DNA of 64,000 bases from Amborella trichopoda (taxonomy: Eukaryota > Streptophyta > Magnoliopsida > Amborellales > Amborellaceae). Made by a program: the position numbers and the translations under genes. Under the pieces are notes generated by a model, which was not told the origin of the DNA, made no database searches, and worked only from the letters and a program-made list of their open reading frames with translations. Positions 31,966-42,475 of the stretch are shown in pieces; the stretch's first letter is position 1; each line of letters begins with the position of its first letter. The stretch lies in contig NW_006499810.1 in assembly GCF_000471905.2 (NCBI RefSeq), forward strand, positions 4,354,722 to 4,418,721, read 5' to 3'.

Positions 31966-34857
31966 ATCCAGAGAAACCTTAACATAGACCTAGAGAACCC
32001 TAGTTCTAAACCATCCTTAGGGCACAACAACCCTTTTCAAGCAAAGATTGTTTGGACAACATCTGAATCAGATAGCCAAAGACGACACCGTTTCTGATAC
32101 GGGTGAGCCCTCGAAGGCTCAGGAGTTCTGGGCCATCCGGCCCGGTTTGGTATTGTTCTCTTACCCTTTCCTTCTTCTTCTTCTTACTGTATTATTTAAT
32201 TTTGATCTGTTTATTGTTTTGAATTCGTGTTTTAATGTTTTGGATCATGCTGGCTCAACCACATATTTGAGAGAGGATCTCCTCGCTTCTCGGATGATCT
32301 TGCCTTAGATCTCAATTTGATTTGTCCATCTTTCTCTACCACATTATTTTTTTCAGTTTAATGTGTCAAAATCCAAGAGATCTTCATCGAAAGATCTATC
32401 CGATTTTCATTTGCAGATACCCAATTTTAAATCTGGAAAAATCTATGATTTCTTGAACCCTTAGGACCACATTATCCTAGTAAACGCAAATCAATAGCCT
32501 ACAAAGCCTACCTTGTGACCCAAAACAACTTTTCGTATGTAAAACCCATCAGATTCTCTGTTTTGACCCTGAGTTCTGCAAATGCCCTGTTTTAACCCAA
32601 ATGTTCTTTTAGAGATTCACAAGAGGCTAAGGAATACAATAGAAGTGGAAACTTTTAGTTTTGACAAACTTTGGTTTGAGAAACACCAGGTGTGTTGCTC
32701 AGCCTAGACTGGGCAACATGAGTGGTGTCGCCCAGGTAAGGGCGACACTACTAGTGTCGCCCGAGCAACACCATTGGTGTCGCCAGAGTGACACCACTGG
32801 TGTTGCCCAGCTCTGTTCTGACCCAAATCAGATGTTTCTTTCTTGTGTCGATTTCTTGCCATTTTTATGAAGTTTTTTCCATTTTGTTTGGACGACATTA
32901 TGTGTCGCCTAGGCGACACCATTGGTGTCGCCCAAATCCAGATCCCCAAAAATGGTATTTATGGCTAGAGGATCCGTTGGTTATGGAAAGATAACCTTCC
33001 CAACCGATTTGTGGGCTTTCTAAACCCTTTTTCGTGGCCATTCAGAAAGAGAAAAAAAATTGGTGAGCTTATGACACCCTAATCTGAAAACCCTAGCCGT
33101 AAGCCTGAGAAACCTTAACCAAGACTTAGGGAACCCTAGTTCTAAACCATATTTAGGGCGCAACAACCTTTTTTAACCAGAGATTGTTTGGTCAGCATTT
33201 GAATCAGAGAGGGAAAGAGGATGTCGGTTCTGTTACGGGCGATACATCGAAGGCTCTGGAGTCCTGGGCCATCCGGCCTAGTTTAGTTTTGTTCTTGTAC
33301 CCTTTCCTTCTTCTGCTTCTTATTGTTTCATTTAATTTTGATCTATTTACTGTTTTGAATTTGTGTTTTAAAGTTTGGCATCATGCTGGCTCTGCCACAG
33401 ATCTGAGAAAGGATCATCTTGATTTTGGGCAGATCTGGCCTTAAATAAGAGTTCGATTTGTCCCACTTTCTCCACCAAATTATTTTTATTAGTTTAATGT
33501 GTCAAAATCTGAGATATCTTCATTAGAAGATCAATTCGATTTTCATTTATAGACACCCGATTTTAAATCTAGCAAAATTTTGGGATTTCCTGAGCCCTTA
33601 AGACCACATTAGCCTGGTAAACCCAAATCTATAGCCCATACAACATTTCCTCTGAGCTAGAACCATTGTGCTTACTTAGAACCCTGCAGATACTCGATAT
33701 TAAACCGGAGTTTTGCAAATGCCTTGTTTTACTAGAAGAATTATTAAAAATATTAGAAACATCCTTTTTTACCCAAATGTTCTTTGAGAGCTTCACAAAA
33801 GTTTGAGAACACACCAAAAGTGGAAACCGTTAGTTTGGACCAACTTTGGTTTGGGCGACACCAAGTGTGTCGCTTAGCCTAGACTAGGTGACCCGAGTGG
33901 TGCCGCCCAGACTAAGGTGACATTACTAGTGTCGGCCAAGCAACACCACTGGTGTCGCCCAGCCTTGTTCAAGCCCATACCATAAGTTTCTTTCGTGTGT
34001 AGATTTATTGCCCTTTTTGTTAAGGTTTTGCCATTTTGTTTGGACAACACTAGGCATGTCGCCCAGGCGACACCACTGCCTAAATCTGGACCCCCAAAAA
34101 TTTTATTTTTGGTTGGATGATCTGTTGGTTATGGAAAGATACTCTTCCCAATAGATCCTTGGCCTTCATAAACCCTTTTTCATGGCCATTTAGAAGAAGA
34201 AAAATTGGTGAGTTTATGAAACCCTAATCTAAAAACCCTACCACTAAGTTTGAGAAACCTTAACCTAGACCTAGGGAACCCTAGTTCTAAACCATCTATA
34301 GAGCACAACCACCCTTTCCAACTAGAGATTGTCTAGTCCAAATCTGAATCAAAGAAGCAAAGAGGACACCAGTTCTGTTACGGGCAAGTCATCGAAGGCT
34401 CGAGAGTCCTGGGCCATCCGGCCCAATTTAGTATTGTTCACTTACCCTTTCCTTCTTCTTCTTCTTATTATTTTATTGAATTTTGACTGTGTATTGTTTT
34501 GAATTTGTGTTTTAATGTTTTGGATCATGTTGGCTTTGGCACAAGTCTGAGAGAGGATTTGCTCATTTCTGAGCAGATCTGGCTCGAAGTTGGTATCAAA
34601 TCGATCACCATAATGATCCCTACAAGAAAACAACCATCTTTCGATCAAACGAGCATCAAAACGACCTTGGATCATCCATGAAAAATCATATATGTTCTAG
34701 GGCAACACAGGGACTGTATTGGAATTCGACATCTTGTTTGGAAGAGGCAAATATGTCATTTTGCACCCGATTTTTTAATTTATTTTAATTCAATTAAACC
34801 TTAATTTCCAACAATTAGGTTTACTTTTAATCAGTCCACCATGTTTGGGAACATTTC

Positions 34858-34865
34858 TATATATA
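34858..34865 (+). promoter_or_regulatory. LTR TATA box, copy V
   Basis: TATATATA at the same site as in copies I to IV, downstream of the five tandem units. Confidence 0.6.
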
Positions 34866-35009
34866 CCACGTACCATCATTGTATGCACAGATTCAACCCT
34901 CTGTAAAAAGAGAGAGTTTTGCTGAATAGAATTTCTCTATTGTTGAGTCGCATTTGGAGCGAGAGAGTAAGGAGAGAGACACTTTTGGACTGGTTCCCTT
35001 AGGCTCAAG

Positions 35010-36169
35010 GTAAATCTTCTCTCTCTACTTTTTCTATTCTTCCCTCTCTTTCAGTCTTTCTGCTTCCTCTTCTCCATATGAGCTCCTCTCAGAGGCCATG
35101 CACGACACGGTAGTGGTAGAACCTTGCATGCCTCTCTTATAGTCTCACAGGTCACGCATGGCCATGGCAACGTCATGCACGAGTTTCTTTCTCCTTCTGT
35201 TCGTTCACCCTTATCTCCCAGCGAGGGTGGCAGACGGCATTGCTCATCGCCGTTCGCAAACATGCTCTCGATGTCTCAGTGAAGAGCACAGACGGTGAAA
35301 CTCATTGCAGCCCGCAAAGGTTTCCTACCATGTTGCATGCCTATTGCAGACGGTGATGCCTATCGCCACTCGCGAGGGATATTGACAACAACTATAGCCG
35401 TCCACGAGAGCGCGATCGCCATTTGCAAGCACACAATCGTCGTTCGCCAGCTTGCGATCGCCGTCCACGAGCTTTCTTCGCGTGCTCTGTGCCTATCGTC
35501 GTCCGTGAGCTTCCTTCGCGAGCTCGGTGCCCATCGCCGTCCGTGAGCTTCCTTCGCGTGCTCGGTGCTTATCGCCATTCACGAGCTTCCTTCGTTTGCT
35601 CGGTGCTTCGTTTGCTCTGTGCCTTTCGCAGTCCCCGAGCTTCCTTAGCGTTCTCGGTGCTTATCGCCGTCCGCGAGGTTCCTTCGTGTGCTCGGTGCCC
35701 ATCGCAGTCCGTAAGCCTCCTCCGTGCGTTATGTGCTCATCGTCGTCCCTCCTGTGTCCCGCACCTATCGTCGTGTGCCTTACAGAGAACTATCGCCACA
35801 TGCTTCACAATTGGCTATCGTTGCGTGCTTCACAAGAGGCTATCGCCACCCGTAGGGGTGTGCTGCCTTCTTGTGTTGCCTAACGGCGATGCCCAGTGCC
35901 ATCCGTAGTTCGCTGCTCACTTTTCAGTCTTGAGCAATAGTGTCGAGTGCCATCTAAGGGCCACGACACTACTACTGTGCGGTTGTGGGAGGCAATGCTT
36001 AATGTCATTGGGACCCCATCTCTCTGCCGTCTCATGTATTCTCTTCATTCTTTTCTCCTCTAATTCAAAATTACCACATTCATAATCACATGAATGTGCA
36101 TTGCCCTAAGACAAGGGTAGGTCCTTAAGCCTGCTTGTCTCTAAAATTAACCATGTTAGTTTTGTGCAG
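35010..36169 (+). other. Predicted LTR intron, copy V
   Basis: Donor AAG|GTAAATCTTCTCTC with GT at 35010; acceptor TTAGTTTTGTGCAG ending at 36169, followed by AAAACAAGG. 1160 bp, enclosing the copy-specific minisatellite. Same boundaries as in copies II and III. Confidence 0.55.
35340..35780. repeat. 38-41-bp minisatellite in LTR copy V
   Basis: About nine units of GTGCTCGGTGCCTATCGC followed by CGTCCGTGAGCTTCCTTCGC, lying in the interior of the predicted LTR intron. The plus-strand frames of 83-161 residues here are repeat by-products. Confidence 0.8.
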
Positions 36170-36289
36170 AAAACAAGGTGATCATCCTTCAAGGGAGGTG
36201 ATTCCAATCCAGCTAAAGCAGCTATGGGGCTTTCTTCGTGATCTAAAAGGGTGCCCACTCGAGCCAGCCCCATTAAGTCCCGAACCCAC

Positions 36290-36446
36290 CTTAAATTCCT
36301 CTCTCATCGGTTAGTATACCTGCCCTTGCTCTTGAGCAAGGGTTCCTGGAGAGGGAGANNNNNNNNNNNNNNNNNNNNCTTAAATTCCTCTCTCATCGGT
36401 TAGTATACCTGCCCTTGCTCTTGAGCAAGGTTCCTGAGAGGGAGAT
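36290..36446. other. 20-N gap flanked by the same ~68-bp sequence
   Basis: 36290-36358 and 36379-36446 both read CTTAAATTCCTCTCTCATCG onward and differ only by two single-base indels (AAGGGTT/AAGGTT and CTGGAG/CTGAG). 36359-36378 are Ns. This is an unmerged contig overlap, not biology. Confidence 0.9.
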
Positions 36447-36533
36447 CTCATGTCCCGGGTTAACTAGAAACGTAAGAGATGTGTTGCCATATCATCTAAA
36501 TCCGTAGGGCGAGTTCGAGGCACCTAACCAGCA

Positions 36534-36551
36534 TGGCGACTCCACTGGGGA
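36534..36551 (+). promoter_or_regulatory. Primer-binding site of element B (tRNA-Arg type)
   Basis: TGGCGACTCCACTGGGGA, one mismatch from the complement of the 3' end of plant tRNA-Arg(ACG). Three bases after the LTR terminus. Confidence 0.8.
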
Positions 36552-36770
36552 ACTTATTACCCCTTCTTTCATTCACTCTTGTTTGATCAGTATCTTCTTT
36601 TACTTTCTGCACTACTTTATATGACACCTGGGTTATTCAACCTGTTCATCCGAGTCAGGAACTTTCATATCCTCGAACTCGTGATTATTCAAGGGAAGTG
36701 AACTGCTAAAGCTTCCTTCCCTACACTCCTTCTTAGTCGGGACTCACAGTCTGGCTCCCAGGTTCTTTCC

Positions 36771-37175
36771 TTGGTTGGCACGAGAAGGGACTTAAAGGTC
36801 CCTGACTCCCCACTTCCTCGCCCTGGTGGACCCTCCACCAAGGCCGCTTGTATTGGTAGCACATCTGCTACAACACATAGCACGCACCTTGCTACTGGCA
36901 AGTCCCTTCCGAGTCATATCACTGAGGCATGTCGGAAGACTGCCCTTCTCACTCTCGCTAATAGAAAGCAAGTTTCCATTGCTTCTGAGGATCGTAGCAA
37001 GGCTACCCCTCGAACTCCTACACTACCCCGAACCTCTAAACCTGGAGGCTTGGCACACGGAGGTGGAAATCCGGTGATTTTCACCTCATGTACACACTTA
37101 AGTGCTCGTGGTCGAACCACTCGAGCCACACCTCAGGCCAACTTTCATGTTGCATTGGGTTCACATCCCGGCTAG
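36771..37175 (+). pseudogene. Conserved coding remnant upstream of gag (ORF1-like), element B
   Basis: 134-residue frame with RRDLKVPDSPLPRPGGPSTK, HLATGKSLPSHITE, and RATPQANFHVALGSHPG. RKDLKVPHSPSLRS and HPATGKSLAGRVPEVC occur at the same place in C (63982-63545, minus), and RATPQ...HVAL...SHP in A. The spacing to gag is several kb here because of a later insert. It may be the extra 5' ORF of Ogre-like elements; function unknown. The start codon is not clear. Confidence 0.45.
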
Positions 37176-37577
37176 GCCTCCTTGGGCCAAACCCTGCATG
37201 CACCAAACACCTGCATCCCATAGCTCGGGGTGGCGCTAGCTCTATGCCAGCTCGAGCACATGAGAGTTGATCACTTTGTCCTCCCTCCAAGCACACAAAG
37301 CTTCATCCTGTGAGAGAAAGGCTCCCGCCCAATCCCCCACAGACACAAGCTCGTGGGTCTCGACCTCTTAAGGTCGAACCCATTAACCGGGCCTGGGCCG
37401 ACCCCCAAGGCACCTAGACGACTAACCCTAAAGGTGCACACGCACCGACTTTGCAGGACCTCACCGATTTTGACTCAGGTGGTGTCATAAACCAGCTCCT
37501 GCACCTACTGTTGCACTTCCTTCACCAGGCAAGCACCTCGAGACTTGGTACTCAAAGGTTTTCCTTAGAGTACCTGT

Positions 37578-39860
37578 CAAGACCCCTCCCCCGACCACCA
37601 TACCTTACGTGTCGACAAGCGATCGAGTGCGAGTTTGTGATTCAATGTAACGTTTGTCACTTAGGTGGGAGTGGACTCAATGCCTTTATATTCAGAAATT
37701 GAGAAAACCATGGAAGTGAGCTAAAGTAACAAACTTAACCAACAGAAGAGTAAGGAAAGATTCCATACACCAACATTCATAATATAGAAATCTTCAAAAA
37801 TATTACATTCGGTTCAGGGCACCAAGGCCCGATGTTACACATATCAACATAGAACAAAAACCAAGTCCAAATAGCCCAGACATAGATAAGGTCCAAGCAT
37901 CTTCTTCAAAAACACTAGCTTTGTACTCCGGCCGTAAAACATGAACTCCCAACCCTACACCTGTCGCTATCAATCTACAAGGAAAGGGGAAAAATAATGG
38001 GATGAGCTATACAGCTTGGTAAGCAGGTCTAGTGTTATGCATCTATAATGATTCTATCCATGTGAAATAACAGTTCAGTTCATCAATATAAAGAGTCATA
38101 GTTTAGCATAAATGCATATCAGGTCAAGCAGTGACTATGAACATTTCATTTAAACGACAATTACCTTTGAATCTGTGTGATCACAAGCATTGAATCAGTG
38201 AAATCATCAATTATCCAATTATTGTAATACTAAACATTCTTCATACAGAAAAATCAATTATTATCCACTCACTCCTTAAATCTCCTACTCCCGCAGTAGA
38301 GGCCCTATCATCAGGCTAAGCCAATCCCATTGCTTAATACCTCTACCATTGTACATGAGGGAGGGTAATGACAAGTGGGGTTCGATAGGCCCTTACCTTG
38401 CAAGGCATCAATCATTTCATTTCATAAATCTAAGGTGTGACCCTCTATCCTCTCCCTTAACCCGTTCTTATAATTATGAAGGTTAGGGGATATGTCCGCA
38501 TCTCTTTCCTTTCTATCGATGCGTGTCTCATCGCGTAATAGGCAATATCATAGTAGTATCCACTGCCGGTGAGTGTCCCACTATGTAGTGGTCAATATCA
38601 ACATAATAATTGGCCATTAATCACAGTATCGCAACAATATCCACTACCGACGAGTGTCCCACCACTTAGTGGCCAGTTCATTACAGTGTCATAACAATAT
38701 CCACTACCGGTGAGTGTCCCATCGCGTAGTAGCCAATTCACTGCCTCATAATGGTTGAATCATATTCTCATAAATCAATGCCTCATATAAATGAATCATA
38801 TTTCATCATAACATAATTGCATTATGAAAAATACATGCATTTCATAAGCTTTCACAAGGCATTTACGCATAAGCCCTTTCAGTAGCATTTGCCATTCATT
38901 AGGAATTGATTTCATTACTGTCACACTTGGGGCCCCCTCTTTCTCTTAAAGTGCAGTTTACACAGCATCATTTACATATCTTTATGGCATTCTCATGGAA
39001 TTTATCATATGGCATTCACATTTATCATATATTAAGATAACTTAGCGTCGCATGGTCATACAATGATGCAGTGACACGTAACAGTGACATGCCCCTCTTA
39101 GGGGGAATTTCAGAATGCCTCAAACATTAAAATTTGAGCTAATGCATGGTTCTTTACAAAAACAGTGATTTGAAGGAATTTGGGTGCTATTTGATGGGTC
39201 GATAGTCCTGTTCAAGGTGAGCATTAGTTGTTGGAAATCTTCCTTGCAACAGTGCACAGCGACATACTTGCATATTTCCGGCCATAATTCAAAATCTGTG
39301 GGGAATTTCAAAAACTTCAAAACATGAAACCTTGGGTACATTCACAGACCTTTCCAATGGTAGTTATTTGAAGTTTTTTGGACACCATTAGTGAGCAAAA
39401 AAGCACAGCCCAACAAGGGTCACAGTTGCTAGAATTTACAGCGACTGTGCGAATATGTCTCTGCATCTAAAGCTATATCTCCTAATACGTACGAGATCTC
39501 TTCATGCCATAAAAAGAAACTTGAAGTACACATACATGGTTTTCATTTGAGACCGATTGGGTCCCATTTGGATGCCATTGGTCATTGAACATATTGATGT
39601 AAAAACATTCACAGTTCTGGAAATTCATAATCTCAAGTTAATAAGCTTTTAAAGAGCACTTAATATTTCATGGCCACGCTACACTTTGGGCGTGGAAGCT
39701 TGTTCATGTTAGCAAGCCTCACAATGGGCAATTTCATGAGTCTTAATGAAGAACAAAATCATCTATGCATGGTTAAAGTAGTCATGGCATTTAGAAGCAT
39801 AACTCTAAAGTTTCCAATCTCATGTCAAATCATTCATACTTCACATTTTCCTTCTGTGGA
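37578..39860. mobile_element. Foreign insert in element B, probably another LTR or repeat
   Basis: Homology of B to A and C stops after TTCCTTAGAGTACC at 37577 and resumes at about 39860 (GCCTGAGCC). The insert begins TGTCAAGACCCC, contains GGGATGAGCTATACAGCTTG, which recalls plant chromovirus LTRs, and a ~70-bp repeat (TATCCACTACCGGTGAGTGT, near 38557, 38638 and 38698). About 330 bp of element sequence is missing at the site. No target duplication was found. Frames inside are not convincing genes. Confidence 0.5.
38520..38760. repeat. ~70-bp tandem repeat inside the insert
   Basis: Three to four units with ATCCACTACCGGTGAGTGTC followed by CCA(C/T)C(A/G)(C/T)GTAGTGGCCAAT. Confidence 0.7.
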
Positions 39861-40007
39861 TCCTCAGAGCCTGAGCCAGTCCAACAATACTACTCGATGA
39901 TCACTGCCCAGAAGCCACAGTCCCATGACTATCGAGAATCGATCCTCACAAGATCGGCATATAAGGCTCAAGTCCAAATGGGGCATGCTGAGTCCCTGCA
40001 AACTGCC

Positions 40008-40957
40008 ATGCACGACTTGCAACCCCGGCCATCCATTACTCCACTTAACTCTAACCTTCCAAAAGAAACGGTCAGTGTCATGGTGATCAACGATTTGGAT
40101 GACGCCCAGGAAGAGCGGATGAATAGATTCGAGGTAATGATGCAATCCATCCTTGAAAAGATGGAACACCTAGAAGCCTCCAGGTCCCCCTCTTCTCATC
40201 ATGAGACCGATTCTCCTGTTGGTGTAGACACCGTTCCCAAGCAAACTCCCCCACCAGTCTCTCAAGATAGCTCTGTTTCCCGCGGGGTTTCCCAAACCGA
40301 CATAGATGCCATGGAGTCCCGCAGTCTCAAAAACAAGGTCCCAAGCATGCAAGAGGCGTCGTTCTACCAGATGTCGTACCCTTTGTACATCGACTAAGTG
40401 ACGCTTTCCTGAACTATCAAAAGGGGCAGCTCCCTCTGTTCAAAGGTACTACATCCCCACACCAACATACTGCCCACTTCCAAGTGGCCTATCGAGAGAT
40501 GGTGACTGATGGACTCCTCCTCCTCTGTCAAGTCATCGAGACTCTCAAAGGGCCAACCTTCCAGTGGCATGCTCAACAGCCGCCAAACTAGGTGCACACA
40601 TGGCAGGAATTGGAGCAGTTGTTTTACCAACGCTTCTACGAAGTCCAAAGGAATGTGGAAATCGTCGAACTCCTCACTCTGACTCAAGACCCTGGTGAGT
40701 CGGTTGACAAGTTCATCGCCCGATTGAGAGAGCTGGCAACTTTCCATGCCACTCCGATGACTGAAAAAGAAGCTGTCCATACCTGCATACGGAACATGCT
40801 TCTCGAGATCGCCCTGCATGTCGAGGCTTCCAATCCACCCTCACTGTCAGAACTCATATCTAAAGTAGTTCATATTGAGGGTCTGTCCAAACACCATGGC
40901 GGATCTCATCAGCAGCCCTCTGGCTCGAACTCCCGCTCCAACAATCGTGGCAACTGA
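40008..40957 (+). pseudogene. gag (capsid-like domain), element B
   Basis: ATG at 40008 gives MHDLQPRPS..., with ETVSVMVINDLDDAQEERMN and MMQSILEKMEHLEASRSP. A TAA at 40395 replaces an expected Gln codon and a frameshift follows; the frame then resumes through LPLFKGTT and GLLLLCQVIETLKGPTFQWH to a TAG at about 40589, then VHTWQELEQLFYQRFYEVQR, LLTLTQDPGESVDKFIARLR and MTEKEAVHTCIRNMLLEIAL, ending at 40957. This is the best preserved gag core in the window. Role: particle protein; not functional here because of two stops and a frameshift. Confidence 0.8.
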
Positions 40958-41186
40958 CAGAAAGTAGTGATCAGTGCAACCATCACCGTAACTGACACTA
41001 ACAAAGCTGCTTTTTGAAACCCTACACCTCTTCGAGGCACAAATGTCTCAAGTCGGGGGAAAGCAGCAGTCCTACAACAAGGTCCTACCTCCTGAAAACA
41101 TAAAGTGAAGCTACTTCTGGACACAACACCAGCACAAGGTGTACCCCTTTGATAAGGAGTAGGCTCCTGCACTGCTTCGACTATTA

Positions 41187-41980
41187 TTGGAGAAAAACAT
41201 GATTCAGCTGCCGGAGGTCAGCACTCTAAAACAATTTGGAAAGGAGACACACGAGAGGTACTGCGCCTATCACAGGAAAGTAGGCCACCCCACTCAGGAC
41301 AGCGATAAGCTCAACGACACTAGCGAAGCACTTATTAACAAGGGTCAAATAATGATCGAAGAGTTAAAGAAAGCGTTCGAGGCAACTGAGTCTTCTCACA
41401 TAGTGACAATACAAGAAGATGAGGGGGCACCCGCCATCCTTCGTGCACTATTTACCATAATTCTTGAAGAGGGACACATCATGCCGAAGCCGACAAGGCA
41501 GCCCAAGTTCCAGCCCTTAGGAACAGAGAAGCTCCGGTGCTCATATCACCAGATACGAGGCCATGACGTGAGTGAATGCCCTGATTTCCACGAACTCTTG
41601 GCAAAGAAGATGTAGCAGTGCCAAAAAGCTCATGGTAACCCAGAAGGATGCCCTCAAGTTTCTCTTCCACCAGTGCAAGAAGAACTCTCGACGCAAGCCC
41701 AAAGAAGCACTGAGCTAGACCCTCTACAGGCCTTATGCGAGGTGATGCTCTAACAGGGTCTCGTCATTCCCAAGCCCGCCAGGCAGCCTAAACGCCTTGC
41801 CCAGGGTACGAAAAGCCTCTGGTGCCCATATCACCATGTATGGGGACACGAGCGGAAGGAATGCTCTGGGTTCGAAGTCAGAAGGTGCAGGAGGGCTACA
41901 TCATGTGTGGCATTCTCCCAGAACCCTTCCAAGCCGTCACTCCCGTCGAAGAGGAAATCCCGCTACAAGTCCCCTGTGAG
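41187..41980 (+). pseudogene. Zinc-knuckle region of gag with three tandem CCHC motifs, element B
   Basis: Three 14-residue knuckles of the form C-x-Y-H-x4-H-x4-C: CAYHRKVGHPTQDS (41262-41303, last Cys lost), CSYHQIRGHDVSEC (41538-41579, intact) and CPYHHVWGHERKEC (41823-41864, intact but in another frame). They are 276 and 285 bp apart. The second and third are each preceded by an x-PKP-(T/A)RQPK module, so this looks like a duplicated unit. Nucleic-acid binding is the expected role. Stops at about 41615 and 41751 separate the modules. Confidence 0.7.
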
Positions 41981-42289
41981 CATACCCTGGATCCTTCAGA
42001 GCCCCCGACCTCTCAGCCCTGGGAAGTCTATCATGGGTGAAGTAGGCTCAAATCCCTAAAGCGTAAGGTAGTCCACCAAGCTACGGCTACGCATCAGTCA
42101 GACAGGGCAGACCAAACCCCTCCTCAGAGATCCATAAAGAGATGGGCACCTAGGTCTGCTCGCTGAAGGTTTCGTCTCCCTCAGCCACCAGTCGAGGAAT
42201 AGTTTCTCAAGCCCCTTCCTCCACTGCCAACCTTACTGGACTTCATCCCTGGCATAGCTCTCCTTATCTTGTCGTCCAATAAGACGGAT

Positions 42290-42475
42290 GTCCCTGAGTC
42301 ATCTACAACTCGGGGATGTTAAAAGCACCCCACAACGATCAATGTCAGGGGAAGACCTAAAATATCCCCTGCAGTCATCCAATATGGGTGATGACATTAA
42401 AACCACCTCACAATGGTCAAAGCCAGGGCACGACCTAAAATACCCCCTGCACACATCCAATTCTGACGATCGAGA
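42290..42475 (+). repeat. In-frame 78-nt (26-residue) repeat, element B
   Basis: Two full units plus part, reading DVKSTPQRSMSGEDLKYPLQ and then DIKTTSQWSKPGHDLKYPLH. The unit is hydrophilic and lies between zinc knuckles and protease. Element C has the same repeat at 60235-60430 with exact 78-nt spacing. Confidence 0.7.

Larger units (their letters stand above)
29130..34582 (+). repeat. Five tandem ~1.1-kb U3 promoter units
   Basis: Units start at 29130, 30223, 31313, 32412 and 33548 with variants of TGTAGACACCC and are 1093, 1090, 1099, 1136 and about 1035 bp long. Every unit has, in order: a TTGAACCC/AAACCCAAATC block, a GGGCGACAC palindrome cluster (+300 to +420), a TATA-like TTTATAAACCC (+570), a telo-box pair (AAACCCTAA and AACCCTAACC, about 55 bp further), a GGGCCATCCGGCC-like word, a poly-pyrimidine CTTCTTCTTCTTA and GATCATGCTGGCT. 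Only the first is preceded by a polypurine tract, so they are duplications within one LTR, not five LTRs. Confidence 0.85.
29130..36530 (+). mobile_element. LTR copy V, 7.4 kb, shared by D and B
   Basis: Begins TGTAGACACCCC right after a polypurine tract and ends CCTAACCA three bases before a PBS, so both ends are defined: 7,401 bp (including a 20-N gap). 29130-34582 is a tandem U3 array. From 34583 it matches the other LTR copies: R/TATA (34858), minisatellite (35340-35780), U5 (36170-36530). The LTR serves as 3' LTR to D on its left and 5' LTR to B on its right. Confidence 0.75.

Noticed and set aside
30223-33548. Five separate nested solo LTRs instead of tandem units
   Set aside because: Units 2-5 lack a polypurine tract, a terminal CA before each start and target duplications, and follow each other with a constant ~1.1-kb period.
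35295-35908. Frame of 161 codons with repeated Ser/Arg/Pro text
   Set aside because: It translates the 38-41-bp minisatellite; there is no conservation in other LTR copies.
36534-36551. tRNA gene
   Set aside because: Only the complement of the tRNA 3' end is present, next to an LTR end; there is no cloverleaf.
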